Origin: DASYQV01 sp036005125
GTDB lineage: Bacteria; Acidobacteriota; Vicinamibacteria; Vicinamibacterales; UBA2999
Length of the DNA: 5,133 bases
Assembly (NCBI GenBank): GCA_036005125.1
Contig: DASYQV010000098.1
Coordinates: 1-5,133, forward strand
Reading direction: 5' to 3'
Part shown: positions 4,996-5,133 of the stretch, one piece after another
How positions within the stretch are numbered: the stretch's first letter is position 1
How the letters are laid out: every line of letters starts with the position of its first letter
Made by a program: the position numbers and the translations under genes
Notes under the pieces: generated by a model
Databases searched by the model: none
What the model saw: the letters and a program-made list of their open reading frames with translations, nothing else
Told to the model about the DNA's origin: nothing

Positions 4996-5133
4996 GGAGC
5001 GTGTCCGAGTAATCGCCTCTCACATGTGAATTCTCGTGCTGCGCGTCGATCGATATGTCCTACACTGCGGGCGATGGCAAAAACGTATCGCGCGTACGTG
5101 CCCGAGCAGGATCTGCTGCTGCCGCCGAGTCTG
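4996..5133 (+). mobile_element. Left end of an insertion sequence (IS1182-like), truncated by the window
   Basis: Right after the last repeat unit the sequence changes character, starting GGAGCGTGTCCGAGTAATCG, and 78 nt later a transposase-like reading frame opens. I take 4996 or a few bases either side as the element's left end; the terminal inverted repeat cannot be confirmed because the right end is outside the window. Palindromes TCACATGTGA (5020-5029) and TCGATCGA (5046-5053) lie in the leader. The CCTAGG at 4992-4997 straddles the proposed junction and may be part of the target site. Confidence 0.55.
5074..5133 (+). CDS. Transposase N-terminus, IS1182-type, partial
   Basis: An ATG at 5074 opens a frame that continues through the last base of the window, giving MAKTYRAYVPEQDLLLPPSL. 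The pattern TYR-Y-P-Q-LLLPPSL is typical of the start of IS1182-family (DUF772-containing) DDE transposases, which cut and join the element's ends. Only 20 residues are visible, so none of the catalytic Asp/Asp/Glu residues can be checked. No ribosome-binding site precedes the ATG. A TACACT hexamer at 5061-5066, 7 nt before the ATG, has the spacing expected of a -10 box for a leaderless transcript, but no matching -35 is evident. Confidence 0.72.
   Translation, partial: MAKTYRAYVPEQDLLLPPSL

Overview
The window is high-GC bacterial DNA. It carries a compact four-gene block on the + strand (910-4734), repeat-rich non-coding DNA on both sides, a fragment of an unrecognised protein at the left edge, and the start of an insertion sequence at the right edge. 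Two genes are confidently recognised as futalosine-route menaquinone genes: mqnA (chorismate dehydratase) and mqnC (dehypoxanthine futalosine cyclase). This route, the GC-rich codon usage and the style of the short intergenic repeats fit an environmental Acidobacteriota-type organism, perhaps Vicinamibacteria. That placement is inference, because no rRNA or marker gene is present.

Layout: 2-391 is the 3' end of an unrecognised, less GC-rich coding region. 392-909 has no convincing gene. It holds a 34-nt inverted repeat of the 'GCAGAG-ACGCTGAG-GCGGAG' type, a perfect 18-nt inverted repeat, and a cluster of CTTCGTG repeats that runs almost up to the next start codon. 910-1842 is a Gfo/Idh/MocA-family NAD(P)-dependent oxidoreductase. 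1851-2744 is a protein clearly built like the radical-SAM enzyme MqnE (aminofutalosine synthase), but without the CxxxCxxC cluster motif and without the GGGAE motif. 2747-3526 is mqnA and 3532-4734 is mqnC with an intact CxxxCxxC. Gaps between the four genes are 8, 2 and 5 nt, so they are very probably co-transcribed and partly translationally coupled.

4735-4995 is a repeat locus. A degenerate tract of AGGTCA units at about 13-nt spacing inverts at a 13-nt palindrome, followed by eleven near-perfect 13-nt TGACCTGCACCTA units. Directly after it begins what looks like an insertion sequence, whose transposase N-terminus (MAKTYRAYVPEQDLLLPPSL) runs off the window and resembles IS1182-type transposases.

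The most interesting item is the cysteine-less MqnE-like protein kept as an intact reading frame between the oxidoreductase and mqnA. It appears to be a pseudo-enzyme derived from aminofutalosine synthase and may have a structural or regulatory role in the menaquinone pathway. The real MqnE step (and mqnB, mqnD and later steps) would have to be encoded elsewhere.
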